Shown here piece after piece: positions 18,193 to 26,097 of a stretch of DNA of 64,000 nt. This DNA comes from Siderastrea siderea (lineage: Eukaryota > Cnidaria > Anthozoa > Scleractinia > Rhizangiidae), in the NCBI GenBank assembly GCA_964030785.1, contig OZ034967.1, forward strand, positions 52,233,533 to 52,297,532, read 5' to 3'. A model generated the notes under the pieces. The model did not search any database and was not told where the DNA came from. It saw only the letters and a program-made list of their open reading frames with translations. Numbering within the stretch: position 1 is the first letter of the stretch; the number at the start of each line of letters is the position of its first letter. A program made the position numbers and the translations under genes.

Positions 18193-18888
18193 TTACAAAT
18201 GAAAGTCTTCCAGTTCCATACGTAATTGATCAATGTTCTCGGGTAAACAGAACGTGCGGTTGAATAAGGCTTGAATTTCTGCTCGGGTTTTCTCGTCCAC
18301 ATCCCGGGATCCCACGATAGCACTGCTTTGATGAAGGGTGGGCTTTTTGGGTCCCCAAGGGACAAATTGACTGCCAGTCACCAGGGTGGCGGCATTCTCA
18401 TTGACTTGGTAGTAATGGTCCGAGCGGTACCATGATTGACTGGGTATGTCAAACAGGTAGACGGGTTTGCCTTGATCCATAGCCAATTGCACAGTCCAAC
18501 CAGTGCCTCCTTTCACACGTTTATGATCCTGTTCCAAGATGCCAAACGCATAGATCGTATGGGCTCTTTTGGCCAATTGATAATTGCGTTGCAGCAATTG
18601 CAGGGTGTAAAAATGACTGGGCATTTGTTTGCCTAGTTTCTCAGCCGCCTGGTGAAGATGGGGGTTGGCCAACATCAGGACTTCCACCGTAGAAGGGCTG
18701 ATGAAAGTGGCTCGAGGATGGTTCGGGGGGACCAGGACTTCTAGCTGCATCCCAAATTGTTTAGCCAGTTCTTCCACGAGGGCATCCGTACCTTTGGCTC
18801 CCCCTGTGTAGACCACATGTCCATGACCCACTTGCAGTTCCAAGGCACCGAGATCTTGTTCTCCAATCATGTCGATGTTGGGGGGCAT
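18193..18888 (-). CDS. SLOG-like (DprA/LOG Rossmann) protein (element 2)
   Basis: 231 residues, near-identical to 6951-7646. Glycine loop YTGGAKGTD at about residues 27-35; IYAFGIL strand near 112; GGTGWTVQLA near 127-136, then KPVYLFD. These are the usual SLOG-superfamily landmarks for binding nucleotide ligands. Known relatives include DprA (ssDNA), LOG (cytokinin riboside monophosphate hydrolysis), the TRPM N-terminus and prokaryotic conflict sensors. The ATG lies inside the 76-aa gene (22-base overlap), so translation would need leaky scanning. Convergent with the disrupted gene at 17342. Confidence 0.75.
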   Translation of the reverse strand: MPPNIDMIGEQDLGALELQVGHGHVVYTGGAKGTDALVEELAKQFGMQLEVLVPPNHPRATFISPSTVEVLMLANPHLHQAAEKLGKQMPSHFYTLQLLQRNYQLAKRAHTIYAFGILEQDHKRVKGGTGWTVQLAMDQGKPVYLFDIPSQSWYRSDHYYQVNENAATLVTGSQFVPWGPKKPTLHQSSAIVGSRDVDEKTRAEIQALFNRTFCLPENIDQLRMELEDFHL

Positions 18889-19097
18889 TCGTTGGGAAAT
18901 ACGTAGCCGGTGTCTGGGCCTACAATAGCTAGAATCTCCGTGGGAGTCAACCCTAAGGCCAAACCGAAATCAATGACGTGGTGCTGTCGGCACTGTTGGA
19001 ACGTGAATCCCGCTGCTAGACCTCGTTTGACCCGTTCAGCCAAATAGTCTTCGGTGGAAGCAAAGTCGTCTCGGTTGAGATCTTGGTAGTAGTCCAT
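18867..19097 (-). CDS. 76-aa protein overlapping the SLOG gene; absent from element 1
   Basis: MDYYQDLNRDDFASTEDYLAE, then a helical segment with QCRQHHVIDFGLALGLTPTEILAIVG, which looks like a small helix-turn-helix or UBA-like three-helix unit. It is the first ATG after a minus-strand TATTTAA near 19134-19142, and its 3' end overlaps the SLOG start. Element 1 has only about 40 unrelated bases in the same place. No family recognised; a real gene is supported mainly by promoter position and protein-like composition. Confidence 0.5.
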   Translation of the reverse strand: MDYYQDLNRDDFASTEDYLAERVKRGLAAGFTFQQCRQHHVIDFGLALGLTPTEILAIVGPDTGYVFPNECPPTST

Positions 19098-19133
19098 CTA
19101 CTTGGAATGACGAGTCGGAGGACCCAGGGAGGT

Positions 19134-19277
19134 CCTTAAATAGGGACAATGGACCAATGGGAAGACAAGAGGACCTTATTTGGAGAGGCAAAAGCTGACC
19201 AATGGGACGATAACAAGTCCTTATATGGGTAGGATAAGTTGACCAATGACAGGTAAGGGCCCAACGTATAAAAAGGC
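19134..19277. promoter_or_regulatory. Bidirectional promoter with CCAAT+CArG repeats (element 2)
   Basis: CCAAT boxes at 19154, 19199 and 19243; CArG boxes CCTTATTTGG (19174-19183) and CCTTATATGG (19219-19228); TATAAAAAGG at 19268 for the rightward transcript; TATTTAAGG on the minus strand at about 19134-19142 for the leftward one. The 44-45 bp period matches that of element 1 (6771-6911). Confidence 0.75.
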
Positions 19278-19310
19278 ATGGGCAGTGGGGTGAAATCAAC
19301 CTTGAGTACG

Positions 19311-20213
19311 ATGTCTGTCGATCGGAAGAGAAAGCCAAGCGTACACCCTGCGGGGAAGAAGAAGAAGAAGAGCATTCAACATATGACGCCCGTGGACTGT
19401 GATCCTGTGGTGTGCGACGTGGTGGAAGACACCCGAGCTGCCGTGGAAGACATGATGAAAGAATTGAATGACATGGTGGAGCAATCACCCCCATCACCTC
19501 AATTCACTCTGACGACCGTGTATGACAATGCGGAGGACTATGCTCAAGCGAAAGCCGACAGAGCCCTAGCTAGTTCGGTGGACTATATGGTATGCCCTTG
19601 CCATAATGTGCGTTTGGAGGCCCGAGAATCTCAAAAGGGATGGAAGTATGTGAAATGTCCCATGCAACCGTGTTTGCTGTTTTGTGGTCAAGATCAAGTT
19701 CTGGAGTATATGAAAGCCGTGTATAGTCAACCTGATGTAGAAGTGTTGGACATGTGGGGTGGTTTACAATGCTTTTGCCGTGAACCCGCCACGCTTCAAC
19801 AGAGTCATTCGACCCAGAAGCCCGATCGCTTGTTTCTGACTTGTTCCAAGAAAACGTGTGGCTTCTTCCGGTGGGCCGATCAACCCTTGGGTCCCAAGTA
19901 CTGGACGTGGTTTCATGACAACCCTCCCAAAAAAGCCGACCAACAAGCTGAATCGCCTTTGTCTACCCGTGATGCTCAAGGATATCCCAAGAGGGGCTAT
20001 GACATCCCTGGCCCGCCCCCTCGAGTCCAAAGCAAAGAGGATCGACCCCTGACAGAGTATGAGAAACAATTGTTACGAGAAATTCAAGAGCTCAAGAACC
20101 GTCAAGAAATGATGGTGGCCCCAGCTCCACCACCCCCTAAGTACAGTGACAGTGTTGAGAACTGGCAGAAAGGTCTAGAGACCATCAGCTGTGGCCGTCT
20201 AGGTCTCTTTTAA
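19311..20213 (+). CDS. GRF-type zinc-finger protein (element 2)
   Basis: 300 residues from MSVDRKRKPSVHPAGKKKKK; the ATG at 19278 lies only about 10 bases from the TATA box, so 19311 is preferred. Domains: basic NLS-like N-terminus; an acidic helix (DVVEDTRAAVEDMMKELNDM); first Cys cluster CPCHNVRLEARE...KCPMQPC; GRF finger CFCREPATLQQ...LTCSKKTCGFFRWADQP; Pro/Arg linker; C-terminal coiled coil and Pro-rich tail. About 17 residues after the acidic helix are unlike element 1. GRF fingers bind ssDNA or RNA. It heads the long plus-strand block. AATAAA at 20225-20230 follows the stop. Confidence 0.82.
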   Translation: MSVDRKRKPSVHPAGKKKKKSIQHMTPVDCDPVVCDVVEDTRAAVEDMMKELNDMVEQSPPSPQFTLTTVYDNAEDYAQAKADRALASSVDYMVCPCHNVRLEARESQKGWKYVKCPMQPCLLFCGQDQVLEYMKAVYSQPDVEVLDMWGGLQCFCREPATLQQSHSTQKPDRLFLTCSKKTCGFFRWADQPLGPKYWTWFHDNPPKKADQQAESPLSTRDAQGYPKRGYDIPGPPPRVQSKEDRPLTEYEKQLLREIQELKNRQEMMVAPAPPPPKYSDSVENWQKGLETISCGRLGLF

Positions 20214-20248
20214 ATGAGAGAACGAATAAAAATGTTTTTATTTAGTCC

Positions 20249-20611
20249 ATGGAGTCTGTGTGTGATGCGTGGGAGTCTATCTTGTCCCTGGGGCATTGGC
20301 AATGTCATCAAACCCTTTGTCAAGTCTTATATGATCATCAGCCCGGGTCCCAAATCTCCATTCCCCCTTGTCCCGAGGACACGCATCCTCTCCACCTCTT
20401 TGAAGAAACCCATGTGGACCGCAACCTGTATCGATGGGTCGTGTTTGTCTTATGGTTAAAAGCTCACCCAGAGGCATGGCGATGGTATCGAATCATTCAA
20501 AAGGCGCATCCCCACACAGTCCCCACCATATCGACCTTATGGGGTGAATGCCAAAAAGTATGGCCCCTCGAAAGAGAACCCAACGCTGGAGTTCGTCGTC
20601 ATCATGGTTGA
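20249..20611 (+). CDS. Conserved 120-aa protein of unknown function (element 2)
   Basis: MESVCDAWESILSLGHWQC, closely matching 5498-5848 through WPLE. Rich in Trp, His, Cys and Pro, with RWVVFVLWLKAHPEAWRWY as its strongest segment. The last 64 bases overlap the integrase N-terminus in another frame, and divergence between elements is concentrated in that overlap. The start codon lies only about 20 bases after an AATAAA, suggesting a separate transcript or bypass of that signal. Not recognised. Confidence 0.68.
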   Translation: MESVCDAWESILSLGHWQCHQTLCQVLYDHQPGSQISIPPCPEDTHPLHLFEETHVDRNLYRWVVFVLWLKAHPEAWRWYRIIQKAHPHTVPTISTLWGECQKVWPLEREPNAGVRRHHG

Positions 20612-21720
20612 AGAAAACCAAACGCCCTGTTTCGTCAACGAAGAAGGCCAATGTCTCGCAACAATGGTTAAACCGTTACCATGATCCTCGTGCCCCGGGG
20701 AGTTTAGGTGGGGTGCAACGATTTGCTAAAGCCCAGGGTCTCCCTTTGAAAAAAGCCCAACGGGTGTTGGAACAGGATGTGGGTTACACCTTGCATAAAC
20801 CCCGACGTCGTCGTTTTGCTACCTTACCCGTGATCGTAGGGGGATTAGATGATCAATGGGCCGCGGATTTAGTGGAAGTGCAACGTTTGGCCAAACATAA
20901 TCGGGGTATACGCTACTTGTTGACCGTCGTGGATGTGTTGTCCAAGTACGCGTGGGTCGAACCGTTGAAAACCAAAACCGGCGTGGCCCTCGTGAAAGCC
21001 TTTGAGAAGATTGTGAGACAAGGAGGACGTCACCCGAATCGATTGCAAACGGATCGAGGGAAAGAATTTTATAATCGGACCTTTCAACGATGGGTCGACG
21101 AGCAAGACATTCAACATTTTTCGACCGAAGGGGATGCCAAAGCCAGTGTGGTGGAACGATTTAACCGCACCTTGAAAGAACGGTTGTACCGTTATTTGAC
21201 CGCGGCCAACACGTTGAAATTTGACGATGTCCTACCCGAGTTGGTGCAGGGGTATAATGCCACTCGTCATCGAAGTATTGGTATGCCCCCCGAAAACGTG
21301 ACGTGGGACAACGAAGAAGCCGTGTGGAAACGATTGTACAGCAAACGATTGAAAGGCTACAAAAAACCCCAATTGAAGGTGGGGGATCATGTCCGTCTCA
21401 ATACGATTCATCGTACCTTTGAAAAAGGGTATTTACCCGGTTGGACCGAAGAAGTGTTTGTGGTGCATCGTGTGGTGCCGGGCCCTGTACCCACGTATAA
21501 GATTCGCGAATGGGATGAGACCCCCGTCCAAGGCACGTTTTATGAAGAGGATTTACAAAAAGTCCATGTGTCCGATGTGTTTCGGATCGAGAAGGTACTT
21601 AAGCGACAAAAAGGTCGTTGGTTGGTCAAGTGGAAAGGGTGGCCCGACAAGTACAATAGTTGGATTGCTCGTGGAGACGTGACATCCCTTCGACCCCGCA
21701 AACGACGACGACGCCGCTAA
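20548..21720 (+). CDS. Retroviral-type integrase with chromodomain (element 2)
   Basis: 390 residues. N-terminal Ser/Lys-rich leader (longer than in element 1), Polinton signature YHDPRAPGSLGGVQ, then YTLHKPRRRRF. Catalytic acids D107 (ADLVEVQ), D169 (LQTDRGKEFYN) and E203 (VVERFNRTLKERL). An SH3-like stretch (LKVGDHVRLN) follows, then the chromodomain near residues 335-385 (DVFRIEKVLKRQKGRW, KWKGWPDKYNSW). It catalyses strand transfer of the linear element, generating the 6-bp duplication seen at 14827 and 37368. The start overlaps the 120-aa gene. All catalytic residues are present. Confidence 0.96.
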   Translation: MPKSMAPRKRTQRWSSSSSWLKKTKRPVSSTKKANVSQQWLNRYHDPRAPGSLGGVQRFAKAQGLPLKKAQRVLEQDVGYTLHKPRRRRFATLPVIVGGLDDQWAADLVEVQRLAKHNRGIRYLLTVVDVLSKYAWVEPLKTKTGVALVKAFEKIVRQGGRHPNRLQTDRGKEFYNRTFQRWVDEQDIQHFSTEGDAKASVVERFNRTLKERLYRYLTAANTLKFDDVLPELVQGYNATRHRSIGMPPENVTWDNEEAVWKRLYSKRLKGYKKPQLKVGDHVRLNTIHRTFEKGYLPGWTEEVFVVHRVVPGPVPTYKIREWDETPVQGTFYEEDLQKVHVSDVFRIEKVLKRQKGRWLVKWKGWPDKYNSWIARGDVTSLRPRKRRRRR

Positions 21721-21724
21721 AACA

Positions 21725-22768
21725 ATGACATTAGTGCCCAACTCTTCGTTTTACGTGACGTTGATGAGTCATGCGAGTACCAAAGAGTTTCCTGGGAACA
21801 AGAGTCATCATTTCAGAAACCGATTGCCTAAACCCATCCGATTTGTGGGACGAGGATGGATGGTGGGTATGGTGAGTTTATCCTTACCCACCATTCCAGT
21901 GATAGCGGAAGAAGGAGGCGTGGGTGATTCCCATCCTCTGTTGTACGTACGATGGCACGAACGGGTGTATGCCCAAGACGATCAAGGCAACGATCGATGG
22001 TGGCATCAACGTCGCGAACTCACTGTCTACGGGCGAGATATGAGAAAGGAATTGGCCTCGTCGACGGGATCGCACTTTTTTCATCAACTGGTGTACCGTT
22101 ACGAGCAAAGCCGTGCGAAACAAACCGCCCCCAAAAACAAATGGGCCGAGGACAATGGCGTCAAATTATACCCGACCTTTGAATGGACCTCCGAAGGGGA
22201 TTTGTTGTTGAATACGACCAATGTGGATTACAAACGACAAGTGGCGCACGTGTCATGGGGTAGAACCTTGGCCCTGAGAATGGGATGGATTGAACAAGTG
22301 TCCCCTGGTCAGTATCGATTGGGTCCGAATCTCTTGCAAGAATTTCAAGGCATTTCCACCATTCCCACCCCGACGGATATCCGCGATGCCGCCAACAAGC
22401 CCATCTTTTGGAAAGTGGAGGGGGATTATCTGAAATTGAGTCTATCGTTTCCTTGGCGGTTTGTGAATGTGAACCAGACCTTTCGTCCCTCGTTGGAATT
22501 TCCCTCCGCGCGTCCTTTGCACGTGTATTGTGATGTAGGGACCAGCAGTATGGTAGGGGGTCGCATCACCGATCTCTTACGAGAAATCAAGTACCAGCCT
22601 CAAAACACCACCCACTTTGAACCTCGACATATTCAATATATCCCAGTACGCAACGAAGTGGTGGAAATCGTCGAAACCCAGATGGCCGAAACCAATGGGG
22701 ATCTGGTGAAATTTGGTGAAGGACATGCCCTCCTGACCCTCCACTTTAAAAGGGAAGTGGTGGTGTGA
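21725..22768 (+). CDS. SFYVTL-family structural protein 2 (element 2)
   Basis: 347 residues, MTLVPNSSFYVTLMSHAS. About 97 percent identical by eye to 3357-4400. Conserved segments: FPGNKSHHFRNRLPKP, RGWMVGMVSLSLP, LRMGWIEQVSPGQYRLGPNL, PLHVYCDVGTSSMVGGRITD and VKFGEGHALLTLHF. The last two blocks are shared with the paralogue at 22785, so the pair arose by duplication. It sits between integrase and core proteins. I propose a structural virion protein; a minor-capsid jelly roll is plausible but untested. Confidence 0.8.
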   Translation: MTLVPNSSFYVTLMSHASTKEFPGNKSHHFRNRLPKPIRFVGRGWMVGMVSLSLPTIPVIAEEGGVGDSHPLLYVRWHERVYAQDDQGNDRWWHQRRELTVYGRDMRKELASSTGSHFFHQLVYRYEQSRAKQTAPKNKWAEDNGVKLYPTFEWTSEGDLLLNTTNVDYKRQVAHVSWGRTLALRMGWIEQVSPGQYRLGPNLLQEFQGISTIPTPTDIRDAANKPIFWKVEGDYLKLSLSFPWRFVNVNQTFRPSLEFPSARPLHVYCDVGTSSMVGGRITDLLREIKYQPQNTTHFEPRHIQYIPVRNEVVEIVETQMAETNGDLVKFGEGHALLTLHFKREVVV

Positions 22769-22784
22769 AGAAGAAAGAAAGAAA

Positions 22785-23834
22785 ATGTCGTTCTACGTGA
22801 CGTTACCCAGTCATGCCAACCGACGTGAATTTCCCAACAACCAACCCAATTCCTTCAAGATTCGTTTACCTCAACCGTTACAGCTCACGGGAGGTGGATG
22901 GCAAGTGGGGTTGAGTGCCATTTCCTTACCGGATGCTCGCGTCAATTTGTATGAGTTGGTGAAGAAAAATGGGTACGTCATGGGGACGTCATGGGGCCAA
23001 ACCTACCCCAAACCGAATGGAAAAGACGGGGAAATGACCTCGCGAGTAGACACCGCGCGAACCATCATCAATGACGTCCAAGATTTGGATTGGGTGGTGG
23101 ATGGCGTGAGTTTCATGAAAGCCATCATTACTCACTTGGAACAACAACGTATGGAAATGGCCATTCAAGGTGGTCGGTTTACCAATGATCAAGGCAAACA
23201 CACCTACGTCAAGTTCAAGTGGGAAGGCGAGGATCTGCTCATCGACAACACGAATATCTGTCATTGCAAAACCGACACGCCAGCCCTGACCATCTACACC
23301 AAGTTGGCTCTCAAAATGGGATGGTTACGTAAAATTAACAGTGTATTGATTTTGGGACCGAACTTACAACAAGAATTCATGGGGGATCAAATCCCCAACA
23401 TGACAAAACCCGCTGACAATGATTGGAACGATGTCACCGACGGTCAGGGGAACGCGGTCTTTTGGACGGTGCGTTCTATTTTACCGGATTATTTACAATT
23501 GAGTATGAGTTGTGGGTGGCGTTTCACCAACTTGAATGTGGCGTTTCGTTCAGTGGTGGGTGAACCCACACGATCGTTGCACGTGTACTCCGACGTGGCA
23601 GGCAGCACTGTGGTGGGCAATCGCGTGACTGATTTGTTACGTGAAATCCAGTACAAGCGAGAAGCACGCGGCAACCTGTATTTTGAACCGTTGCACATTC
23701 AATACATGTCTCTTCGTAACGAGGTGGTGGAAATGATTCACGTTCAAGTGGCTGAAACGATTGGTAGAGGAGGAGACTTGGTCAAGTTTGGTGAAGGTCA
23801 TACCATTGTCACGTTACACTTCAAAAAGACATAA
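22785..23834 (+). CDS. SFYVTL-family structural protein 3 (element 2)
   Basis: 349 residues, MSFYVTLPSHANRREFPNN. N-terminal (to GLSAISLPD) and C-terminal (from CGWRFTNLNVAFR) thirds are nearly the same as 2308-3342, but residues about 50-80 and 165-235 are heavily substituted. That pattern suits a virion surface protein with variable loops on a conserved scaffold. Shares LRMGW/LKMGW, GPNLQQEF, HVYSDVAG and VKFGEGHTIVTLHFKKT with its paralogues. Sixteen bases separate it from the previous stop. Confidence 0.8.
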   Translation: MSFYVTLPSHANRREFPNNQPNSFKIRLPQPLQLTGGGWQVGLSAISLPDARVNLYELVKKNGYVMGTSWGQTYPKPNGKDGEMTSRVDTARTIINDVQDLDWVVDGVSFMKAIITHLEQQRMEMAIQGGRFTNDQGKHTYVKFKWEGEDLLIDNTNICHCKTDTPALTIYTKLALKMGWLRKINSVLILGPNLQQEFMGDQIPNMTKPADNDWNDVTDGQGNAVFWTVRSILPDYLQLSMSCGWRFTNLNVAFRSVVGEPTRSLHVYSDVAGSTVVGNRVTDLLREIQYKREARGNLYFEPLHIQYMSLRNEVVEMIHVQVAETIGRGGDLVKFGEGHTIVTLHFKKT

Positions 23835-23869
23835 AAAGGGAGTGGCCAAGGGAGTGTCCCAATCACAAG

Positions 23870-24064
23870 ATGCCCAAGACAAGAGTGCGTCGAATGAGAC
23901 GAAGAAGAAGAAGAAGGCAACGAGGGGGTTTATTCCCCCTGGCGGCCCTCATTCCAGCCTTGATCGCTGGAGGGAAAGCCGTGGCGTTGGGTGCCGCGGG
24001 TGGTGCCGCGAGTTACGGGGCTAAAAAAGGGTTGGAAGCCGCTTTTCGGAAAAGAAGACGATGA
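23870..24064 (+). CDS. pX-like basic/hydrophobic virion peptide, 64 aa (element 2)
   Basis: MPKTRVRRMRRRRRRRQRGG-L, then an Ala/Leu/Gly-rich stretch of about 30 residues (PLAALIPALIAGGKAVALGA) and a basic end FRKRRR. The GG-L junction matches the QRGG pattern seen in at least four other small proteins of the element. A related Ala-Gly motif (GKAVALE) is in the 56-aa protein at 29348. Comparable in style to adenovirus pX/mu; a DNA-condensing and membrane-active role is inferred. Confidence 0.7.
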   Translation: MPKTRVRRMRRRRRRRQRGGLFPLAALIPALIAGGKAVALGAAGGAASYGAKKGLEAAFRKRRR

Positions 24065-24069
24065 TGACG

Positions 24070-24079
24070 GTATAAAAAG
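24070..24079 (+). promoter_or_regulatory. TATA box of the core/capsid transcript
   Basis: TATAAAAAGG, followed by a TCACGTG E-box, about 55 bases upstream of the ATG at 24131. The counterpart in element 1 reads CATAAAAAGG. Confidence 0.6.
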
Positions 24080-24130
24080 GGGGTCACGTGAAGCACAGAC
24101 AAAACGTTTATCCCTGGTGAAGAAGACACC

Positions 24131-24457
24131 ATGCGTGGGGGAAGTTTGACACGATTTCGAACCGACGAGTGGTATGATCAACAAGGCAAAGGATTGATGA
24201 CGGATCTGATGCGTGGGGGGTTGCAAGGTCTTATAAGGACGCGAAATCCTTTAAAACTGCCTAGTAATATCAAGAGAGGATTGGAAACGGGTTTGACACG
24301 AGGTATCAAACGCAAAGCCGAAGACGTCCTTAAAAAGGAAATCACCAAACAAGCCAAGAAAGCGTTGAGTCATAAGAACGTGAAAGACGCCGTGCGTGTG
24401 GCCAGTGCTTTGTTTCCCAAACAAACCAAACGTGCACGTGATATTTTGGGAGTGTGA
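24131..24457 (+). CDS. Basic virion protein with MRGG motifs, 108 aa (element 2)
   Basis: Begins MRGGSLTRFRTDEWYDQQ, with a second MRGG-L at about residue 27. Both look like adenovirus-type protease recognition sites, and cleavage would free a short acidic N-terminal peptide. The C-terminal 75 residues are helical and Lys-rich (KRKAEDVLKKEITKQAKKAL). Only four or five residues differ from the element 1 copy. It lies between the pX-like and the Arg-rich protein genes. Probably a precursor core or minor coat protein. Confidence 0.78.
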   Translation: MRGGSLTRFRTDEWYDQQGKGLMTDLMRGGLQGLIRTRNPLKLPSNIKRGLETGLTRGIKRKAEDVLKKEITKQAKKALSHKNVKDAVRVASALFPKQTKRARDILGV

Positions 24458-24459
24458 AC

Positions 24460-24690
24460 ATGGAACCCGTGCATTCACGACCTCGACGGATTCGTAGTGA
24501 TCGAGGGTTGTCTCAATGGGGGGGACTGTATCCGTTTTGGAAACTCAGGAGAGGACAACGTGGTGGCTGGTTGAGTGCCGAGGTCATGAGAGTCCCCGGG
24601 TTTGATTTGAGACAACGTTTAGCACGACGACGACGACGACGCTATAAAAACCCCTCACGACGACGACGGGGTACCACTCGACGACGTTAA
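24460..24690 (+). CDS. Arg-rich virion/core protein, 76 aa (element 2)
   Basis: The ATG at 24460 (MEPVHSRPRRIRSDRG) is two bases after the previous stop; the in-frame GTG at 24454 is disregarded. Contains GQRGG-WLSAEV mid-protein and a C-terminal tail dominated by Arg (LARRRRRRY, then SRRRRGTTRRR), encoded largely by CGA triplets. Probably a protamine-like DNA-packing protein matured by the element's protease. Two bases separate its stop from the capsid ATG. Confidence 0.72.
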   Translation: MEPVHSRPRRIRSDRGLSQWGGLYPFWKLRRGQRGGWLSAEVMRVPGFDLRQRLARRRRRRYKNPSRRRRGTTRRR

Positions 24691-24692
24691 AC

Positions 24693-26093
24693 ATGCCTGA
24701 CGTGAGTACGCAAACCGCCCCGGCTCACGAGCGTTCCGAAGGGACCGTCAACCCTGCATTACGGATTTTCAAGGTGCCACCGACCGACATTAGCATCAAT
24801 GCCTATCGCATGGTCACCATTCAACCCACCACCACGGGTATCAATCCCATGGAATTCATCATTCCAGGGTTGGACGATTTTGTGAATTTGGGACGCAGTT
24901 ACTTTACCATGGAATTGAGTTTGAAAAAGGGCGATGCCGGGAACTTGGTGGCCAATCAGAAATTGTGGCCCGTTAATAATTTGGCCCATTCCATCATCAA
25001 ACAAATTGACTTGCAGTTGAATGGCACGTTGATCAGTCCACAATCCGACACGTATCATTACAAAGCTTACCTGGAAACCTTGCTGAATTATGATCGAGAA
25101 GATGGCAAGACCGTGTTAGGACCCCAAGGATGGTTCAATCAAGTGGATTTCCCACCCCAATGGACCGCCACCAACACAGACTATGCAGGACCTGATGCTG
25201 CCTATACCGCTCTCAGTGCCAATCACAAAGGGGCCTTGGCCGCCATGGTAGCTGAAGTGGCCAAGTATGCTGGAGGTGCCACCCACAGTCTAGTGTTTAC
25301 CCCGCACTTGGAAGTCTTTCACACTGGCAAACTGTTGGTGCCTGGTATCGAAATCAAGATGAAATTTCATTTCAATGGCCCCAGCCTGTTTTTGAATGGA
25401 GTGGCTCTAGCTGGCCGATTGATGGAAGGGGATGTGAAACTACGGTTTCATCTCTGCCAACTGCGTTTGAATGACGCCATCTACCAGAGTATATCTAGCA
25501 AAAGACACAATGAAGGAGAAGTGGCGGCTTACCCGACCGTCCGCAGTGAAATCCGGACCTTCAGCATGCAAAACAACCTGGTCCGCTTTGATATCCCGAA
25601 CCTGTTTCAAAACAGAATACCTGACCGATTGATTGTGGGGTTACTGGACAGCCGTGCCTTCAATGGAGATGTGACCCGAGATCCGTTCTGTTTCCAGAAA
25701 TTTGGTCTGACCTCCATTAAACAGATTGTCAAAGGAGAAGAGTACCCTTATGAAACCCTACAGTTAGTGCACAACAATGGCACCCGAGATAATCTAGGCT
25801 ACTTCCGTTTTCTGCAAGCCAGTGGTGCTTGGTGTAAAAAGAAAGGCAACATGGTAGAACTGCTGGATTGGGGCCAAGCTAAAAATTGTACCTTGTACAT
25901 GTTTGACAATGTAGCCAATGGATGTGCTGACAGTCAAAACCTCAACCCCAAGCAAACGGGAGATTTACAACTGGTCTTGGAATTTGGAGCTGCACCCGGT
26001 GTCAATATAACCGTACTCGTGTATGGAGAATTTGAGAACTTGCTGGAGATTGACAGGAACGGAGCCGTGTTGTATAACATTTACCAGCACTGA
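24693..26093 (+). CDS. Major capsid protein, double jelly roll (element 2)
   Basis: 466 residues. The N-terminus has a disordered MPDVSTQTAPAHERSEG leader; from residue 30 come the beta-rich blocks typical of Polinton capsids, including FIIPGLDDFVNLGRSYFTM, NNLAHSIIKQIDLQLNG and YHYKAYLETLLNYDRE, a region shared with NCLDV and virophage double-jelly-roll proteins by family knowledge. Forms trimeric hexon-like capsomers. It is followed immediately by the protease gene, as expected for a morphogenesis block. The element 1 copy (1-1190) has the same length over the shared part. Confidence 0.92.
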   Translation: MPDVSTQTAPAHERSEGTVNPALRIFKVPPTDISINAYRMVTIQPTTTGINPMEFIIPGLDDFVNLGRSYFTMELSLKKGDAGNLVANQKLWPVNNLAHSIIKQIDLQLNGTLISPQSDTYHYKAYLETLLNYDREDGKTVLGPQGWFNQVDFPPQWTATNTDYAGPDAAYTALSANHKGALAAMVAEVAKYAGGATHSLVFTPHLEVFHTGKLLVPGIEIKMKFHFNGPSLFLNGVALAGRLMEGDVKLRFHLCQLRLNDAIYQSISSKRHNEGEVAAYPTVRSEIRTFSMQNNLVRFDIPNLFQNRIPDRLIVGLLDSRAFNGDVTRDPFCFQKFGLTSIKQIVKGEEYPYETLQLVHNNGTRDNLGYFRFLQASGAWCKKKGNMVELLDWGQAKNCTLYMFDNVANGCADSQNLNPKQTGDLQLVLEFGAAPGVNITVLVYGEFENLLEIDRNGAVLYNIYQH

Positions 26094-26097
26094 AGAA

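Noticed and set aside
26023..26097. Longer protease start overlapping the capsid gene
   Set aside because: The extension is a shadow of the capsid C-terminus; the ATG at 26098 starts the conserved protein.
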